From Vespula vulgaris (taxonomy: Eukaryota > Arthropoda > Insecta > Hymenoptera > Vespidae): DNA of 64,000 nucleotides. The notes under the pieces were generated by a model that made no database searches, was not told the origin of the DNA, and saw nothing but the letters and a program-made list of their open reading frames with translations. The stretch spans positions 124,001 through 188,000 of the forward strand of contig NW_026114519.1 in NCBI RefSeq assembly GCF_905475345.1, written 5' to 3'. Position numbers and translations under genes: made by a program. This document shows positions 24,270 through 39,748 of the stretch, one piece after another (position 1 is the first letter of the stretch; each line of letters starts with the position of its first letter).

Positions 24270-24938
24270 ATGCTGTTCAGTATAAGACAACTACACTTGA
24301 GAGTGATTTGTAATAGAAAAATTTTGGATACATTTATTGCTAAACCTACAACAAATCTACAAAGAAAATGTAAGTATACTAGATGGGAACATCGTAAACC
24401 AATTGCAATAGTGAATAAAAATGAGTTGTTGATGATCAAAGAGTTGTGACTGATACAAAGATATTACAGAGAAAACGACAGAGTATCATGGTCAGAAAAA
24501 TTAAATCACAAAAAAAAGTTTCTCCAAATGAAGAAACTCTTTTAGATAAGGAAAGTGATAAGATCAATAATAAAAACGGATGGAGCAATCGTATCATCAA
24601 ACTCAAAGAAAATGATAGTATTACTAGGTCAGTATACAATATACAATATCATAATATCTTAATAATAAAATGATATACAAATATATCTTTTTTCTAGGTC
24701 TTTAATGATAAATGTAAAGTCTCGTAAGAAACGAAAGAGGAACGATCAGATTCTTCTAGAGGGCTATAGACTAGTCAAACATGGGACAGAAGTTGGAGTA
24801 AAACCCAAAGCTATTTTTCTTTTTCCAGATCATCTGACATTATTTATTTAACTTTGTACGAAGATGTTAAATTATTTCAGATTCCATATAAAACAATACA
24901 ATTGTGGAGTAATTTAGCAACTTCTCCTGGAATTATAG
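24270..24938 (+). pseudogene. MRM3-like 5' half, unit 2
   Basis: Same two exons and same lesions as in unit 1. A private change near 24,738 (AAGAGG for AAGAAG) turns a Lys of the KKRKKN stretch into Arg. Confidence 0.72.
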
Positions 24939-25089
24939 GTAGGTTTATATTACTATCTAATTAAGTGTCATACATGTAATGTCATATAATTACTACACGC
25001 ACATTAACTATGCGTAAAATTATATTTATTATGTGCAAAATTACACAACAAGCAAAAGAATAATTATGATTTTCTTTTCACCTAATCAT

Positions 25090-25804
25090 TATGGAAGCGC
25101 TGGATTAAGAAGATTTAAAAATGCAAGGACAGAATGTATCAGATGGACTAGCACCGAATCTGTGTCATTTGCAAAAGCCATGAGTAAAGATGGATGTACG
25201 GATGAAAAACAATGAAAAGAGATGATGTTTACAGCCATAAACGAACAAAACGACTGCAACCGAGGTCATTATTAGATATCAGATGAATATATCGATTAGT
25301 GAAAGATTATTTCAAACTACTCGATGCTTTAATGAAGTCTTCTATTAACAAATTATTTAAAGATATAAAATTTATTTTTCTGCTCAGCCTTCATTTGGAC
25401 AAGGTGTCGATAGGCACTTATTTGGTTTAAAAATGATAGCTTCTATCGAATCAATGTGTCTTCCAGAATTGTATAAGGATGTTGCATATATTAAAAGTAC
25501 ATACTATGATTTAACAACGAGTCAAGTAAGAAATAAACATAGTTATTCCGAATAAACATGTTTACAATTGTGGATACAAGTTTTGATGTAATTCTCTAAT
25601 CAACAGGTACCTCATAAAACATCGTCATTTATGTGTTACGGTCCGGTTGTACCAGAAGGTTACGGTTGTTGTTATAATCCTCGAGAGAACGATATTCTCT
25701 TTCGTTGCTCTCCCTTCAAATCCAGTACAAAAGCAGACGCAACACAATTTGCCAACACTTTAAAAGAAACTTTGTGTCGGATGAGAAACTTATGTAATGT
25801 TTGA
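25090..25804 (+). pseudogene. Acetyltransferase 3' part, unit 2
   Basis: Three exon remnants with the shared internal TGA. Exons 2 and 3 map to 25,388-25,525 and 25,607-25,804. Confidence 0.78.
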
Positions 25805-26744
25805 TTATATTGATATACTATGTAATAGTATAAATATATAATTATTTCATTTGTTAACTTGGATAGATTATCCATACGCTATATTGTTTTCATAATTTAT
25901 ATTTAAACAATAAAATTCTCAATTTCTAAGCATAATATAAAAAATATTTAATATCTATTTGAATTTTTTTCTTTGGGGGAAAAAAAAAGGAGGAATCGTC
26001 GAAAAAAAAAGGAAGCAATGTTCCCAGCGCGATTTATCAAAGTGACCTCTCATCTTTGTATAATTTTTTTTTTATTTTTGATAACATACAATATAAAATA
26101 TTACAAAATTAACTAAGTTGTGATGAAAATATATATATTCTATTATTGTTGTCTACCCGTAATATTCCACATGATATTGTACTTCTTATGGTTGTGTTTA
26201 TACAATAATTGATATAAATAAAAATAATCTATACCGTACAATGAAAATTTTTGACTGCGTACATATTTGTATACTCTCCTCTGTTCAACCGATCGAATTT
26301 TAAAAATAATTTAGCATGTAATTATATAACGTATTACAAGCAGAAATATTATCAATTCGAATAAAGAAAGCTTTCGTGTATATAATATTTCAAGAAAATT
26401 GACCTAAATATACCCATAATTCCACGTATTTTCTAAGTTCAATAGTAATTGTATTTCCACGATCTTGCTGAATTTCTCCTTCCATGTATGCCTTTTAAAG
26501 GGACTTATTACGTCAGCACATTTTACTCATATATACGCTAGTATTTAAAGACAAACGAAAATAACCAACAATCAGTGGACGACAATAAGTGAGGAAAAAA
26601 ATGAAATGGAAAATATTTAGCGAGTAACATCGAGAAGTCTTGTTCTTTTGTCCCATGATGTTGAATCTTGTCCTATGTAATGCGGTATATAATATATATA
26701 CATGTATATATGTTTATATATGTATATATATTATATATGCGTAT

Positions 26745-26782
<38 letters not shown>

Positions 26783-27173
26783 GCTTACACACACGCACAC
26801 ATATATATATACATATGCACTTAATTTTTTATTAATATTATGTTTTCATGTAATATAAAATAATAATAATAATATTTCACTTCATATGTATATAGGTACA
26901 TGAAAAATCGATTGAGCAATGCGCAGTAGAGAGATCTGCTGGTAACTTTTTTCCCAGGTAGACCATACCTATGGCCCTTTGTTAGAAGTGATCAGCACAA
27001 CGCCCAACGTACAATACTTGTCAGTCATCTTCTCTTGTTAAGGGCGTGTACTGCATCGTATAGGAAAAAAAATTTTAAGTTCTCATTAGTTCTTAAAAAC
27101 GTTAAAACGTTCAAGAAAAAGTTACATTTCTCAATTTCGATATCATCTCATTCAATTATTTTTATTCAGTAAA

Positions 27174-27561
27174 ATGGGTAAAACAGCAATAATGATTTTA
27201 CAAGAGTTAGGAATGAAAGAGGGCTTCTTACCAGTTTACACATTGCTTCGTTCACAAACTGGTAAGCAAATAAATATATTTACTTTTAAAGTACAATATA
27301 AAGAGTTCTCAGCAATTGGACAAGCTCTGAATAAAAAAGATGCGAAGCAGAAAGCAGCTCAGAATATGTTAATATTGTTGGAAGACCCAAATGACATTTC
27401 TAAGACAAAACCACTATCATCTTCAAACGACATTTATCCTGATACTTCATCAGTACCAGCTTTGCTAGATTCAACATTAATGGATGAAGACCTTAGAAAT
27501 TATGTTGGATCTTTACAAGTATGACTCATTTAAATTATTATTTTTTCTCTATTTAATTCTG

Positions 27562-27601
<40 letters not shown>

Positions 27602-28500
27602 CATATCTAATAGAATATATATACTTTCATCATCATTCTCTTTAGAGTTTACTATATATTTTTTGTAAATACTTTTTGTCTATAACATGATCGTAAGAAA
27701 GTTTTCTGGTTTTTTAGCAATACTGTTTAGAAAATAAATTAATGCAGGCAGAGTATCAAACTACTAATATAACTGGCCCAGCACACGAAAAAGTGTTTAC
27801 TATGTCCTGTACAGTAGGGTCAATAACTGAAGAAGCAACAGGAACTAGAAAAAAGCAAGTCAAACAAAGTGTAGCAAAAAAGATACTAGAACGTCTCACG
27901 AATACTAATGATCCGTCAGTTGCAAACAAAGATGAATGCGGATCTTCTAATCCTTTTAAAGACTGTGACGATTTGTCTGGAATAGACAAAGATGTTCTTA
28001 ACGAGTTAAGTTTAAAAGTAGATAATTGTAAACTTAACGAAACCGAATCTCAAGCGAATAAGAAGAAAAAATTTCTAGATCCAAATATCAAGAGTTACCT
28101 AGGACCAATACTTCCAAAGGATGTTATTGAATTACAAAATCGTCATTTGTTATTCAAACAGTACGTTTACAATACTGTTTGTAATGGTAGCGAGGAAAAA
28201 TTAATTGAAATATTTAATACTGTCAAAGGCTTTAAGAGAAGTTTTATGGATATAGAGAAATATGACATCGTAAGAGTAACTTCTCTGGAACAGGAGATTT
28301 TAGTATATATTGAAGAGAAAATGAAATTATCCATGGAAAAAAAGATTATACATAGCAGGAATCCATTGCTAAAGATAACTGCTTTTAAAATAAGTAATCC
28401 TCTAGATATAGTTCAATTTGGAGCACATAACAGTTCGTTGGTTGCAGGAGCAATAGCTCTAGTTAATATTCTTGACACGATTATAATATACTTGGAGTAA
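27174..28500 (+). CDS. R2D2-like dsRNA-binding protein, type A, copy 2
   Basis: Exons 27,174-27,518 and 27,718-28,500; intron 199 bp with a pure TA tract. The encoded 375 residues are identical to copy 1. One silent difference is seen in the Lys run of exon 2 (AAGAAG here and in the later A copies, AAGAAA in copy 1). Confidence 0.87.
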
Positions 28501-28602
28501 ATATGAATGTCTAATTTTTTACAGTTGTTCTTACAATTTTACGTTATGACATTTACTTTTTGGTATTATAATTTATATATGTTGATATCACAATTTATAC
28601 AA

Positions 28603-28925
28603 TCGTAATTGTGTTTGTAATTGTGATAATAATCGTGACAATAATCGTGACAATAATCCTGATCGTGATCGTAGTTGTAGTCGTAGTCGTAGTCGTAGTC
28701 GTAGTCGCAATCAGAATCTTTATCTTAATATTAATCTTAATCTTAATCTTAATCTTAATCGTTGTCAGAATCTGAATCAGAATCGTGGTCGTTATCGTGA
28801 TCGTAGTCGTAGTCGTAGTCTTGATCGTGATCGTGTTGTGATCGTAGTCATAGTCGTACTAGTAATCATGATTGATGTCGTAATCGTTGTTGTAATTGCA
28901 ACGTAATCGTAATAGTAATCAAATG
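28603..28925. repeat. Type-A minisatellite, start of unit 3
   Basis: Same A-type hexamer pattern as the block at 23,195. Confidence 0.88.
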
Positions 28926-29677
28926 TAATGGTAACCCTAAAAAAGATTTTATACCTTGAGGCTTTACATAATCTATGAAATTATAATCGTATAAGTATAT
29001 TTTATAAACTTTTAAAATCCATTAAAGTGAATTTAAGACTTGAAATATTTATTATAAAAGAAAATAAAAAATAAATGATCAATATAAAATGTTAGACTGT
29101 AAGCGTACAAATATATTTTATGTCTCGATATTTGATATAAAATGTAAAATTTTAATCGTATAAATATATTTTATTACCTTGACTTTGTTATATGTAAACT
29201 AAGAAACTGTAAATGTATAAATATAGTACAAAATCTTGACGTTTTACAAGAACCGAAATTGTAACAACAAAAGGCAAATAAAAATGGCTGTAAAAGTACT
29301 TGTCATCGTGTTACGTGTATAAAGAAAATTCCCTATTCGAAACATGTTATTTTTGGTTTGAAAAGTTATTAGGCGGGAATATATGAATTTACCCGTATTT
29401 CAGTCAATGCTTTTCTTCTAATTTCTGCATTATTCTCTGCATTATTATTTATTTGTTTATTAAAAAATTACTTATTTATTACATTAAAAAATTAATTATT
29501 TATTTTATTAAAAAGTTATGAATGAAAGTTTGAAGATATACGTCTTAATCGCTGCCAATTTATTGTCAATTGATTTGAAATATACAGGAAGGGACGCTAT
29601 TCATGAAAATCGTTCAAACGCGATAATTTCCGCTTTATTTATAACCTATAAATAAGTGTTAAAGGAATTGTGAAATA

Positions 29678-30346
29678 ATGCTGTTCAGTATAAGACAACT
29701 ACACTTGAGAGTGATTTGTAATAGAAAAATTTTGGATACATTTATTGCTAAACCTACAACAAATCTACAAAGAAAATGTAAGTATACTAGATGGGAACAT
29801 CGTAAACCAATTGCAATAGTGAATAAAAATGAGTTGTTGATGATCAAAGAGTTGTGACTGATACAAAGATATTACAGAGAAAACGACAGAGTATCATGGT
29901 CAGAAAAATTAAATCACAAAAAAAAGTTTCTCCAAATGAAGAAACTCTTTTAGATAAGGAAAGTGATAAGATCAATAATAAAAACGGATGGAGCAATCGT
30001 ATCATCAAACTCAAAGAAAATGATAGTATTACTAGGTCAGTATACAATATACAATATCATAATATCTTAATAATAAAATGATATACAAATATATCTTTTT
30101 TCTAGGTCTTTAATGATAAATGTAAAGTCTCGTAAGAAACGAAAGAAGAACGATCAGATTCTTCTAGAGGGCTATAGACTAGTCAAACATGGGACAGAAG
30201 TTGGAGTAAAACCCAAAGCTATTTTTCTTTTTCCAGATCATCTGACATTATTTATTTAACTTTGTACGAAGATGTTAAATTATTTCAGATTCCATATAAA
30301 ACAATACAATTGTGGAGTAATTTAGCAACTTCTCCTGGAATTATAG
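29678..30346 (+). pseudogene. MRM3-like 5' half, unit 3
   Basis: Shares both frame changes and the missing catalytic half. No private lesion was noticed. Confidence 0.72.
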
Positions 30347-30497
30347 GTAGGTTTATATTACTATCTAATTAAGTGTCATACATGTAATGTCATATAATTA
30401 CTACACGCACATTAACTATGCGTAAAATTATATTTATTATGTGCAAAATTACACAACAAGCAAAAGAATAATTATGATTTTCTTTTCACCTAATCAT

Positions 30498-31212
30498 TAT
30501 GGAAGCGCTGGATTAAGAAGATTTAAAAATGCAAGGACAGAATGTATCAGATGGACTAGCACCGAATCTGTGTCATTTGCAAAAGCCATGAGTAAAGATG
30601 GATGTACGGATGAAAAACAATGAAAAGAGATGATGTTTACAGCCATAAACGAACAAAACGACTGCAACCGAGGTCATTATTAGATATCAGATGAATATAT
30701 CGATTAGTGAAAGATTATTTCAAACTACTCGATGCTTTAATGAAGTCTTCTATTAACAAATTATTTAAAGATATAAAATTTATTTTTCTGCTCAGCCTTC
30801 ATTTGGACAAGGTGTCGATAGGCACTTATTTGGTTTAAAAATGATAGCTTCTATCGAATCAATGTGTCTTCCAGAATTGTATAAGGATGTTGCATATATT
30901 AAAAGTACATACTATGATTTAACAACGAGTCAAGTAAGAAATAAACATAGTTATTCCGAATAAACATGTTTACAATTGTGGATACAAGTTTTGATGTAAT
31001 TCTCTAATCAACAGGTACCTCATAAAACATCGTCATTTATGTGTTACGGTCCGGTTGTACCAGAAGGTTACGGTTGTTGTTATAATCCTCGAGAGAACGA
31101 TATTCTCTTTCGTTGCTCTCCCTTCAAATCCAGTACAAAAGCAGACGCAACACAATTTGCCAACACTTTAAAAGAAACTTTGTGTCGGATGAGAAACTTA
31201 TGTAATGTTTGA
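30498..31212 (+). pseudogene. Acetyltransferase 3' part, unit 3
   Basis: Exons 2 and 3 at 30,796-30,933 and 31,015-31,212; shared TGA in exon 1. Confidence 0.78.
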
Positions 31213-32153
31213 TTATATTGATATACTATGTAATAGTATAAATATATAATTATTTCATTTGTTAACTTGGATAGATTATCCATACGCTATATTGTTTTCA
31301 TAATTTATATTTAAACAATAAAATTCTCAATTTCTAAGCATAATATAAAAAATATTTAATATCTATTTGAATTTTTTTCTTTGGGGGAAAAAAAAAGGAG
31401 GAATCGTCGAAAAAAAAAGGAAGCAATGTTCCCAGCGCGATTTATCAAAGTGACCTCTCATCTTTGTATAATTTTTTTTTTATTTTTGATAACATACAAT
31501 ATAAAATATTACAAAATTAACTAAGTTGTGATGAAAATATATATATTCTATTATTGTTGTCTACCCGTAATATTCCACATGATATTGTACTTCTTATGGT
31601 TGTGTTTATACAATAATTGATATAAATAAAAATAATCTATACCGTACAATGAAAATTTTTGACTGCGTACATATTTGTATACTCTCCTCTGTTCAACCGA
31701 TCGAATTTTAAAAATAATTTAGCATGTAATTATATAACGTATTACAAGCAGAAATATTATCAATTCGAATAAAGAAAGCTTTCGTGTATATAATATTTCA
31801 AGAAAATTGACCTAAATATACCCATAATTCCACGTATTTTCTAAGTTCAATAGTAATTGTATTTCCACCATCTTGCTGAATTTCTCCTTCCATGTATGCC
31901 TTTTAAAGGGACTTATTACGTCAGCACATTTTACTCATATATACGCTAGTATTTAAAGACAAACGAAAATAACCAACAATCAGTGGACGACAATAAGTGA
32001 GGAAAAAAATGAAATGGAAAATATTTAGCGAGTAACATCGAGAAGTCTTGTTCTTTTGTCCCATGATGTTGAATCTTGTCCTATGTAATGCGGTATATAA
32101 TATATATACATGTATATATGTTTATATATGTATATATATTATATATGCGTATG

Positions 32154-32186
<33 letters not shown>

Positions 32187-32576
32187 GCTTACACACACGC
32201 ACACATATATATATACATATGCACTTAATTTTTTATTAATATTATGTTTTCATGTAATATAAAATAATAATAATAATATTTCACTTCATATGTATATAGG
32301 TACATGAAAAATCGATTGAGCAATGCGCAGTAGAGAGATCTGCTGGTAACTTTTTTCCCAGGTAGACATACCTATGGCCCTTTGTTAGAAGTGATCAGCA
32401 CAACGCCCAACGTACAATACTTGTCAGTCATCTTCTCTTGTTAAGGGCGTGTACTGCATCGTATAGGAAAAAAAATTTTAAGTTCTCATTAGTTCTTAAA
32501 AACGTTAAAACGTTCAAGAAAAAGTTACATTTCTCAATTTCGATATCATCTCATTCAATTATTTTTATTCAGTAAA

Positions 32577-32967
32577 ATGGGTAAAACAGCAATAATGATT
32601 TTACAAGAGTTAGGAATGAAAGAGGGCTTCTTACCAGTTTACACATTGCTTCGTTCACAAACTGGTAAGCAAATAAATATATTTACTTTTAAAGTACAAT
32701 ATAAAGAGTTCTCAGCAATTGGACAAGCTCTGAATAAAAAAGATGCGAAGCAGAAAGCAGCTCAGAATATGTTAATATTGTTGGAAGACCCAAATGACAT
32801 TTCTAAGACAAAACCACTATCATCTTCAAACGACATTTATCCTGATACTTCATCAGTACCAGCTTTGCTAGATTCAACATTAATGGATGAAGACCTTAGA
32901 AATTATGTTGGATCTTTACAAGTATGACTCATTTAAATTATTATTTTTTCTCTATTTAATTCTGTGA

Positions 32968-33010
<43 letters not shown>

Positions 33011-33909
33011 CATATCTAATAGAATATATATACTTTCATCATCATTCTCTTTAGAGTTTACTATATATTTTTTGTAAATACTTTTTGTCTATAACATGAT
33101 CGTAAGAAAGTTTTCTGGTTTTTTAGCAATACTGTTTAGAAAATAAATTAATGCAGGCAGAGTATCAAACTACTAATATAACTGGCCCAGCACACGAAAA
33201 AGTGTTTACTATGTCCTGTACAGTAGGGTCAATAACTGAAGAAGCAACAGGAACTAGAAAAAAGCAAGTCAAACAAAGTGTAGCAAAAAAGATACTAGAA
33301 CGTCTCACGAATACTAATGATCCGTCAGTTGCAAACAAAGATGAATGCGGATCTTCTAATCCTTTTAAAGACTGTGACGATTTGTCTGGAATAGACAAAG
33401 ATGTTCTTAACGAGTTAAGTTTAAAAGTAGATAATTGTAAACTTAACGAAACCGAATCTCAAGCGAATAAGAAGAAAAAATTTCTAGATCCAAATATCAA
33501 GAGTTACCTAGGACCAATACTTCCAAAGGATGTTATTGAATTACAAAATCGTCATTTGTTATTCAAACAGTACGTTTACAATACTGTTTGTAATGGTAGC
33601 GAGGAAAAATTAATTGAAATATTTAATACTGTCAAAGGCTTTAAGAGAAGTTTTATGGATATAGAGAAATATGACATCGTAAGAGTAACTTCTCTGGAAC
33701 AGGAGATTTTAGTATATATTGAAGAGAAAATGAAATTATCCATGGAAAAAAAGATTATACATAGCAGGAATCCATTGCTAAAGATAACTGCTTTTAAAAT
33801 AAGTAATCCTCTAGATATAGTTCAATTTGGAGCACATAACAGTTCGTTGGTTGCAGGAGCAATAGCTCTAGTTAATATTCTTGACACGATTATAATATAC
33901 TTGGAGTAA
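32577..33909 (+). CDS. R2D2-like dsRNA-binding protein, type A, copy 3
   Basis: Exons 32,577-32,921 and 33,127-33,909; intron 205 bp. The protein is identical to copy 1. A private 1-base deletion lies in the 5' flank near 32,366 (TAGACATACC for TAGACCATACC), outside the coding region. Confidence 0.87.
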
Positions 33910-34011
33910 ATATGAATGTCTAATTTTTTACAGTTGTTCTTACAATTTTACGTTATGACATTTACTTTTTGGTATTATAATTTATATATGTTGATATCAC
34001 AATTTATACAA

Positions 34012-34333
34012 TCGTAATTGTGTTTGTAATTGTGATAATAATCGTGACAATAATCGTGACAATAATCCTGATCGTGATCGTAGTTGTAGTCGTAGTCGTA
34101 GTCGTAGTCGTAGTCGCAATCAGAATCTTTATCTTAATATTAATCTTAATCTTAATCTTAATCTTAATCGTTGTCAGAATCTGAATCAGAATCGTGGTCG
34201 TTATCGTGATCGTAGTCGTAGTCGTAGTCTTGATCGTGATCGTGTTGTGATCGTAGTCATAGTCGTACTAGTAATCATGATTGATGTCGTAATCGTTGTT
34301 GTAATTGCAACGTAATCGTAATAGTAATCAAAT
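34012..34333. repeat. Type-A minisatellite, start of unit 4
   Basis: A-type hexamer block after R2D2-like copy 3. Confidence 0.88.
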
Positions 34334-35086
34334 GTAATGGTAACCCTAAAAAAGATTTTATACCTTGAGGCTTTACATAATCTATGAAATTATAATCGTA
34401 TAAGTATATTTTATAAACTTTTAAAATCCATTAAAGTGAATTTAAGACTTGAAATATTTATTATAAAAGAAAATAAAAAATAAATGATCAATATAAAATG
34501 TTAGACTGTAAGCGTACAAATATATTTTATGTCTCGATATTTGATATAAAATGTAAAATTTTAATCGTATAAATATATTTTATTACCTTGACTTTGTTAT
34601 ATGTAAACTAAGAAACTGTAAATGTATAAATATAGTACAAAATCTTGACGTTTTACAAGAACCGAAATTGTAACAACAAAAGGCAAATAAAAATGGCTGT
34701 AAAAGTACTTGTCATCGTGTTACGTGTATAAAGAAAATTCCCTATTCGAAACATGTTATTTTTGGTTTGAAAAGTTATTAGGCGGGAATATATGAATTTA
34801 CCCGTATTTCAGTCAATGCTTTTCTTCTAATTTCTGCATTATTCTCTGCATTATTATTTATTTGTTTATTAAAAAATTACTTATTTATTACATTAAAAAA
34901 TTAATTATTTATTTTATTAAAAAGTTATGAATGAAAGTTTGAAGATATACGTCTTAATCGCTGCCAATTTATTGTCAATTGATTTGAAATATACAGGAAG
35001 GGACGCTATTCATGAAAATCGTTCAAACGCGATAATTTCCGCTTTATTTATAACCTATAAATAAGTGTTAAAGGAATTGTGAAATA

Positions 35087-35755
35087 ATGCTGTTCAGTAT
35101 AAGACAACTACACTTGAGAGTGATTTGTAATAGAAAAATTTTGGATACATTTATTGCTAAACCTACAACAAATCTACAAAGAAAATGTAAGTATACTAGA
35201 TGGGAACATCGTAAACCAATTGCAATAGTGAATAAAAATGAGTTGTTGATGATCAAAGAGTTGTGACTGATACAAAGATATTACAGAGAAAACGACAGAG
35301 TATCATGGTCAGAAAAATTAAATCACAAAAAAAAGTTTCTCCAAATGAAGAAACTCTTTTAGATAAGGAAAGTGATAAGATCAATAATAAAAACGGATGG
35401 AGCAATCGTATCATCAAACTCAAAGAAAATGATAGTATTACTAGGTCAGTATACAATATACAATATCATAATATCTTAATAATAAAATGATATACAAATA
35501 TATCTTTTTTCTAGGTCTTTAATGATAAATGTAAAGTCTCGTAAGAAACGAAAGAAGAACGATCAGATTCTTCTAGAGGGCTATAGACTAGTCAAACATG
35601 GGACAGAAGTTGGAGTAAAACCCAAAGCTATTTTTCTTTTTCCAGATCATCTGACATTATTTATTTAACTTTGTACGAAGATGTTAAATTATTTCAGATT
35701 CCATATAAAACAATACAATTGTGGAGTAATTTAGCAACTTCTCCTGGAATTATAG
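35087..35755 (+). pseudogene. MRM3-like 5' half, unit 4
   Basis: Same lesions; no private change noticed. Confidence 0.72.
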
Positions 35756-35906
35756 GTAGGTTTATATTACTATCTAATTAAGTGTCATACATGTAATGTC
35801 ATATAATTACTACACGCACATTAACTATGCGTAAAATTATATTTATTATGTGCAAAATTACACAACAAGCAAAAGAATAATTATGATTTTCTTTTCACCT
35901 AATCAT

Positions 35907-36621
35907 TATGGAAGCGCTGGATTAAGAAGATTTAAAAATGCAAGGACAGAATGTATCAGATGGACTAGCACCGAATCTGTGTCATTTGCAAAAGCCATGA
36001 GTAAAGATGGATGTACGGATGAAAAACAATGAAAAGAGATGATGTTTACAGCCATAAACGAACAAAACGACTGCAACCGAGGTCATTATTAGATATCAGA
36101 TGAATATATCGATTAGTGAAAGATTATTTCAAACTACTCGATGCTTTAATGAAGTCTTCTATTAACAAATTATTTAAAGATATAAAATTTATTTTTCTGC
36201 TCAGCCTTCATTTGGACAAGGTGTCGATAGGCACTTATTTGGTTTAAAAATGATAGCTTCTATCGAATCAATGTGTCTTCCAGAATTGTATAAGGATGTT
36301 GCATATATTAAAAGTACATACTATGATTTAACAACGAGTCAAGTAAGAAATAAACATAGTTATTCCGAATAAACATGTTTACAATTGTGGATACAAGTTT
36401 TGATGTAATTCTCTAATCAACAGGTACCTCATAAAACATCGTCATTTATGTGTTACGGTCCGGTTGTACCAGAAGGTTACGGTTGTTGTTATAATCCTCG
36501 AGAGAACGATATTCTCTTTCGTTGCTCTCCCTTCAAATCCAGTACAAAAGCAGACGCAACACAATTTGCCAACACTTTAAAAGAAACTTTGTGTCGGATG
36601 AGAAACTTATGTAATGTTTGA
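35907..36621 (+). pseudogene. Acetyltransferase 3' part, unit 4
   Basis: Exons 2 and 3 at 36,205-36,342 and 36,424-36,621; shared TGA. Confidence 0.78.
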
Positions 36622-37558
36622 TTATATTGATATACTATGTAATAGTATAAATATATAATTATTTCATTTGTTAACTTGGATAGATTATCCATACGCTATA
36701 TTGTTTTCATAATTTATATTTAAACAATAAAATTCTCAATTTCTAAGCATAATATAAAAAATATTTAATATCTATTTGAATTTTTTTCTTTGGGGGAAAA
36801 AAAAAGGAGGAATCGTCGAAAAAAAAAGGAAGCAATGTTCCCAGCGCGATTTATCAAAGTGACCTCTCATCTTTGTATAATTTTTTTTTTATTTTTGATA
36901 ACATACAATATAAAATATTACAAAATTAACTAAGTTGTGATGAAAATATATATATTCTATTATTGTTGTCTACCCGTAATATTCCACATGATATTGTACT
37001 TCTTATGGTTGTGTTTATACAATAATTGATATAAATAAAAATAATCTATACCGTACAATGAAAATTTTTGACTGCGTACATATTTGTATACTCTCCTCTG
37101 TTCAACCGATCGAATTTTAAAAATAATTTAGCATGTAATTATATAACGTATTACAAGCAGAAATATTATCAATTCGAATAAAGAAAGCTTTCGTGTATAT
37201 AATATTTCAAGAAAATTGACCTAAATATACCCATAATTCCACGTATTTTCTAAGTTCAATAGTAATTGTATTTCCACGATCTTGCTGAATTTCTCCTTCC
37301 ATGTATGCCTTTTAAAGGGACTTATTACGTCAGCACATTTTACTCATATATACGCTAGTATTTAAAGACAAACGAAAATAACCAACAATCAGTGGACGAC
37401 AATAAGTGAGGAAAAAAATGAAATGGAAAATATTTAGCGAGTAACATCGAGAAGTCTTGTTCTTTTGTCCCATGATGTTGAATCTTGTCCTATGTAATGC
37501 GGTATATAATATATATACATGTATATATGTTTATATATGTATATATATTATATATGCG

Positions 37559-37601
<43 letters not shown>

Positions 37602-37992
37602 GCTTACACACACGCACACATATATATATACATATGCACTTAATTTTTTATTAATATTATGTTTTCATGTAATATAAAATAATAATAATAATATTTCACT
37701 TCATATGTATATAGGTACATGAAAAATCGATTGAGCAATGCGCAGTAGAGAGATCTGCTGGTAACTTTTTTCCCAGGTAGACCATACCTATGGCCCTTTG
37801 TTAGAAGTGATCAGCACAACGCCCAACGTACAATACTTGTCAGTCATCTTCTCTTGTTAAGGGCGTGTACTGCATCGTATAGGAAAAAAAATTTTAAGTT
37901 CTCATTAGTTCTTAAAAACGTTAAAACGTTCAAGAAAAAGTTACATTTCTCAATTTCGATATCATCTCATTCAATTATTTTTATTCAGTAAA

Positions 37993-38383
37993 ATGGGTAA
38001 AACAGCAATAATGATTTTACAAGAGTTAGGAATGAAAGAGGGCTTCTTACCAGTTTACACATTGCTTCGTTCACAAACTGGTAAGCAAATAAATATATTT
38101 ACTTTTAAAGTACAATATAAAGAGTTCTCAGCAATTGGACAAGCTCTGAATAAAAAAGATGCGAAGCAGAAAGCAGCTCAGAATATGTTAATATTGTTGG
38201 AAGACCCAAATGACATTTCTAAGACAAAACCACTATCATCTTCAAACGACATTTATCCTGATACTTCATCAGTACCAGCTTTGCTAGATTCAACATTAAT
38301 GGATGAAGACCTTAGAAATTATGTTGGATCTTTACAAGTATGACTCATTTAAATTATTATTTTTTCTCTATTTAATTCTGTGA

Positions 38384-38424
<41 letters not shown>

Positions 38425-39323
38425 CATATCTAATAGAATATATATACTTTCATCATCATTCTCTTTAGAGTTTACTATATATTTTTTGTAAATACTTTTT
38501 GTCTATAACATGATCGTAAGAAAGTTTTCTGGTTTTTTAGCAATACTGTTTAGAAAATAAATTAATGCAGGCAGAGTATCAAACTACTAATATAACTGGC
38601 CCAGCACACGAAAAAGTGTTTACTATGTCCTGTACAGTAGGGTCAATAACTGAAGAAGCAACAGGAACTAGAAAAAAGCAAGTCAAACAAAGTGTAGCAA
38701 AAAAGATACTAGAACGTCTCACGAATACTAATGATCCGTCAGTTGCAAACAAAGATGAATGCGGATCTTCTAATCCTTTTAAAGACTGTGACGATTTGTC
38801 TGGAATAGACAAAGATGTTCTTAACGAGTTAAGTTTAAAAGTAGATAATTGTAAACTTAACGAAACCGAATCTCAAGCGAATAAGAAGAAAAAATTTCTA
38901 GATCCAAATATCAAGAGTTACCTAGGACCAATACTTCCAAAGGATGTTATTGAATTACAAAATCGTCATTTGTTATTCAAACAGTACGTTTACAATACTG
39001 TTTGTAATGGTAGCGAGGAAAAATTAATTGAAATATTTAATACTGTCAAAGGCTTTAAGAGAAGTTTTATGGATATAGAGAAATATGACATCGTAAGAGT
39101 AACTTCTCTGGAACAGGAGATTTTAGTATATATTGAAGAGAAAATGAAATTATCCATGGAAAAAAAGATTATACATAGCAGGAATCCATTGCTAAAGATA
39201 ACTGCTTTTAAAATAAGTAATCCTCTAGATATAGTTCAATTTGGAGCACATAACAGTTCGTTGGTTGCAGGAGCAATAGCTCTAGTTAATATTCTTGACA
39301 CGATTATAATATACTTGGAGTAA
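37993..39323 (+). CDS. R2D2-like dsRNA-binding protein, type A, copy 4
   Basis: Exons 37,993-38,337 and 38,541-39,323; intron 203 bp. Encodes the same 375 residues as the other A copies. Confidence 0.87.
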
Positions 39324-39425
39324 ATATGAATGTCTAATTTTTTACAGTTGTTCTTACAATTTTACGTTATGACATTTACTTTTTGGTATTATAATTTATA
39401 TATGTTGATATCACAATTTATACAA

Positions 39426-39748
39426 TCGTAATTGTGTTTGTAATTGTGATAATAATCGTGACAATAATCGTGACAATAATCCTGATCGTGATCGTAGTTG
39501 TAGTCGTAGTCGTAGTCGTAGTCGTAGTCGCAATCAGAATCTTTATCTTAATATTAATCTTAATCTTAATCTTAATCTTAATCGTTGTCAGAATCTGAAT
39601 CAGAATCGTGGTCGTTATCGTGATCGTAGTCGTAGTCGTAGTCTTGATCGTGATCGTGTTGTGATCGTAGTCATAGTCGTACTAGTAATCATGATTGATG
39701 TCGTAATCGTTGTTGTAATTGCAACGTAATCGTAATAGTAATCAAATG
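39426..39748. repeat. Type-A minisatellite, start of unit 5
   Basis: A-type hexamer block after R2D2-like copy 4. Confidence 0.88.
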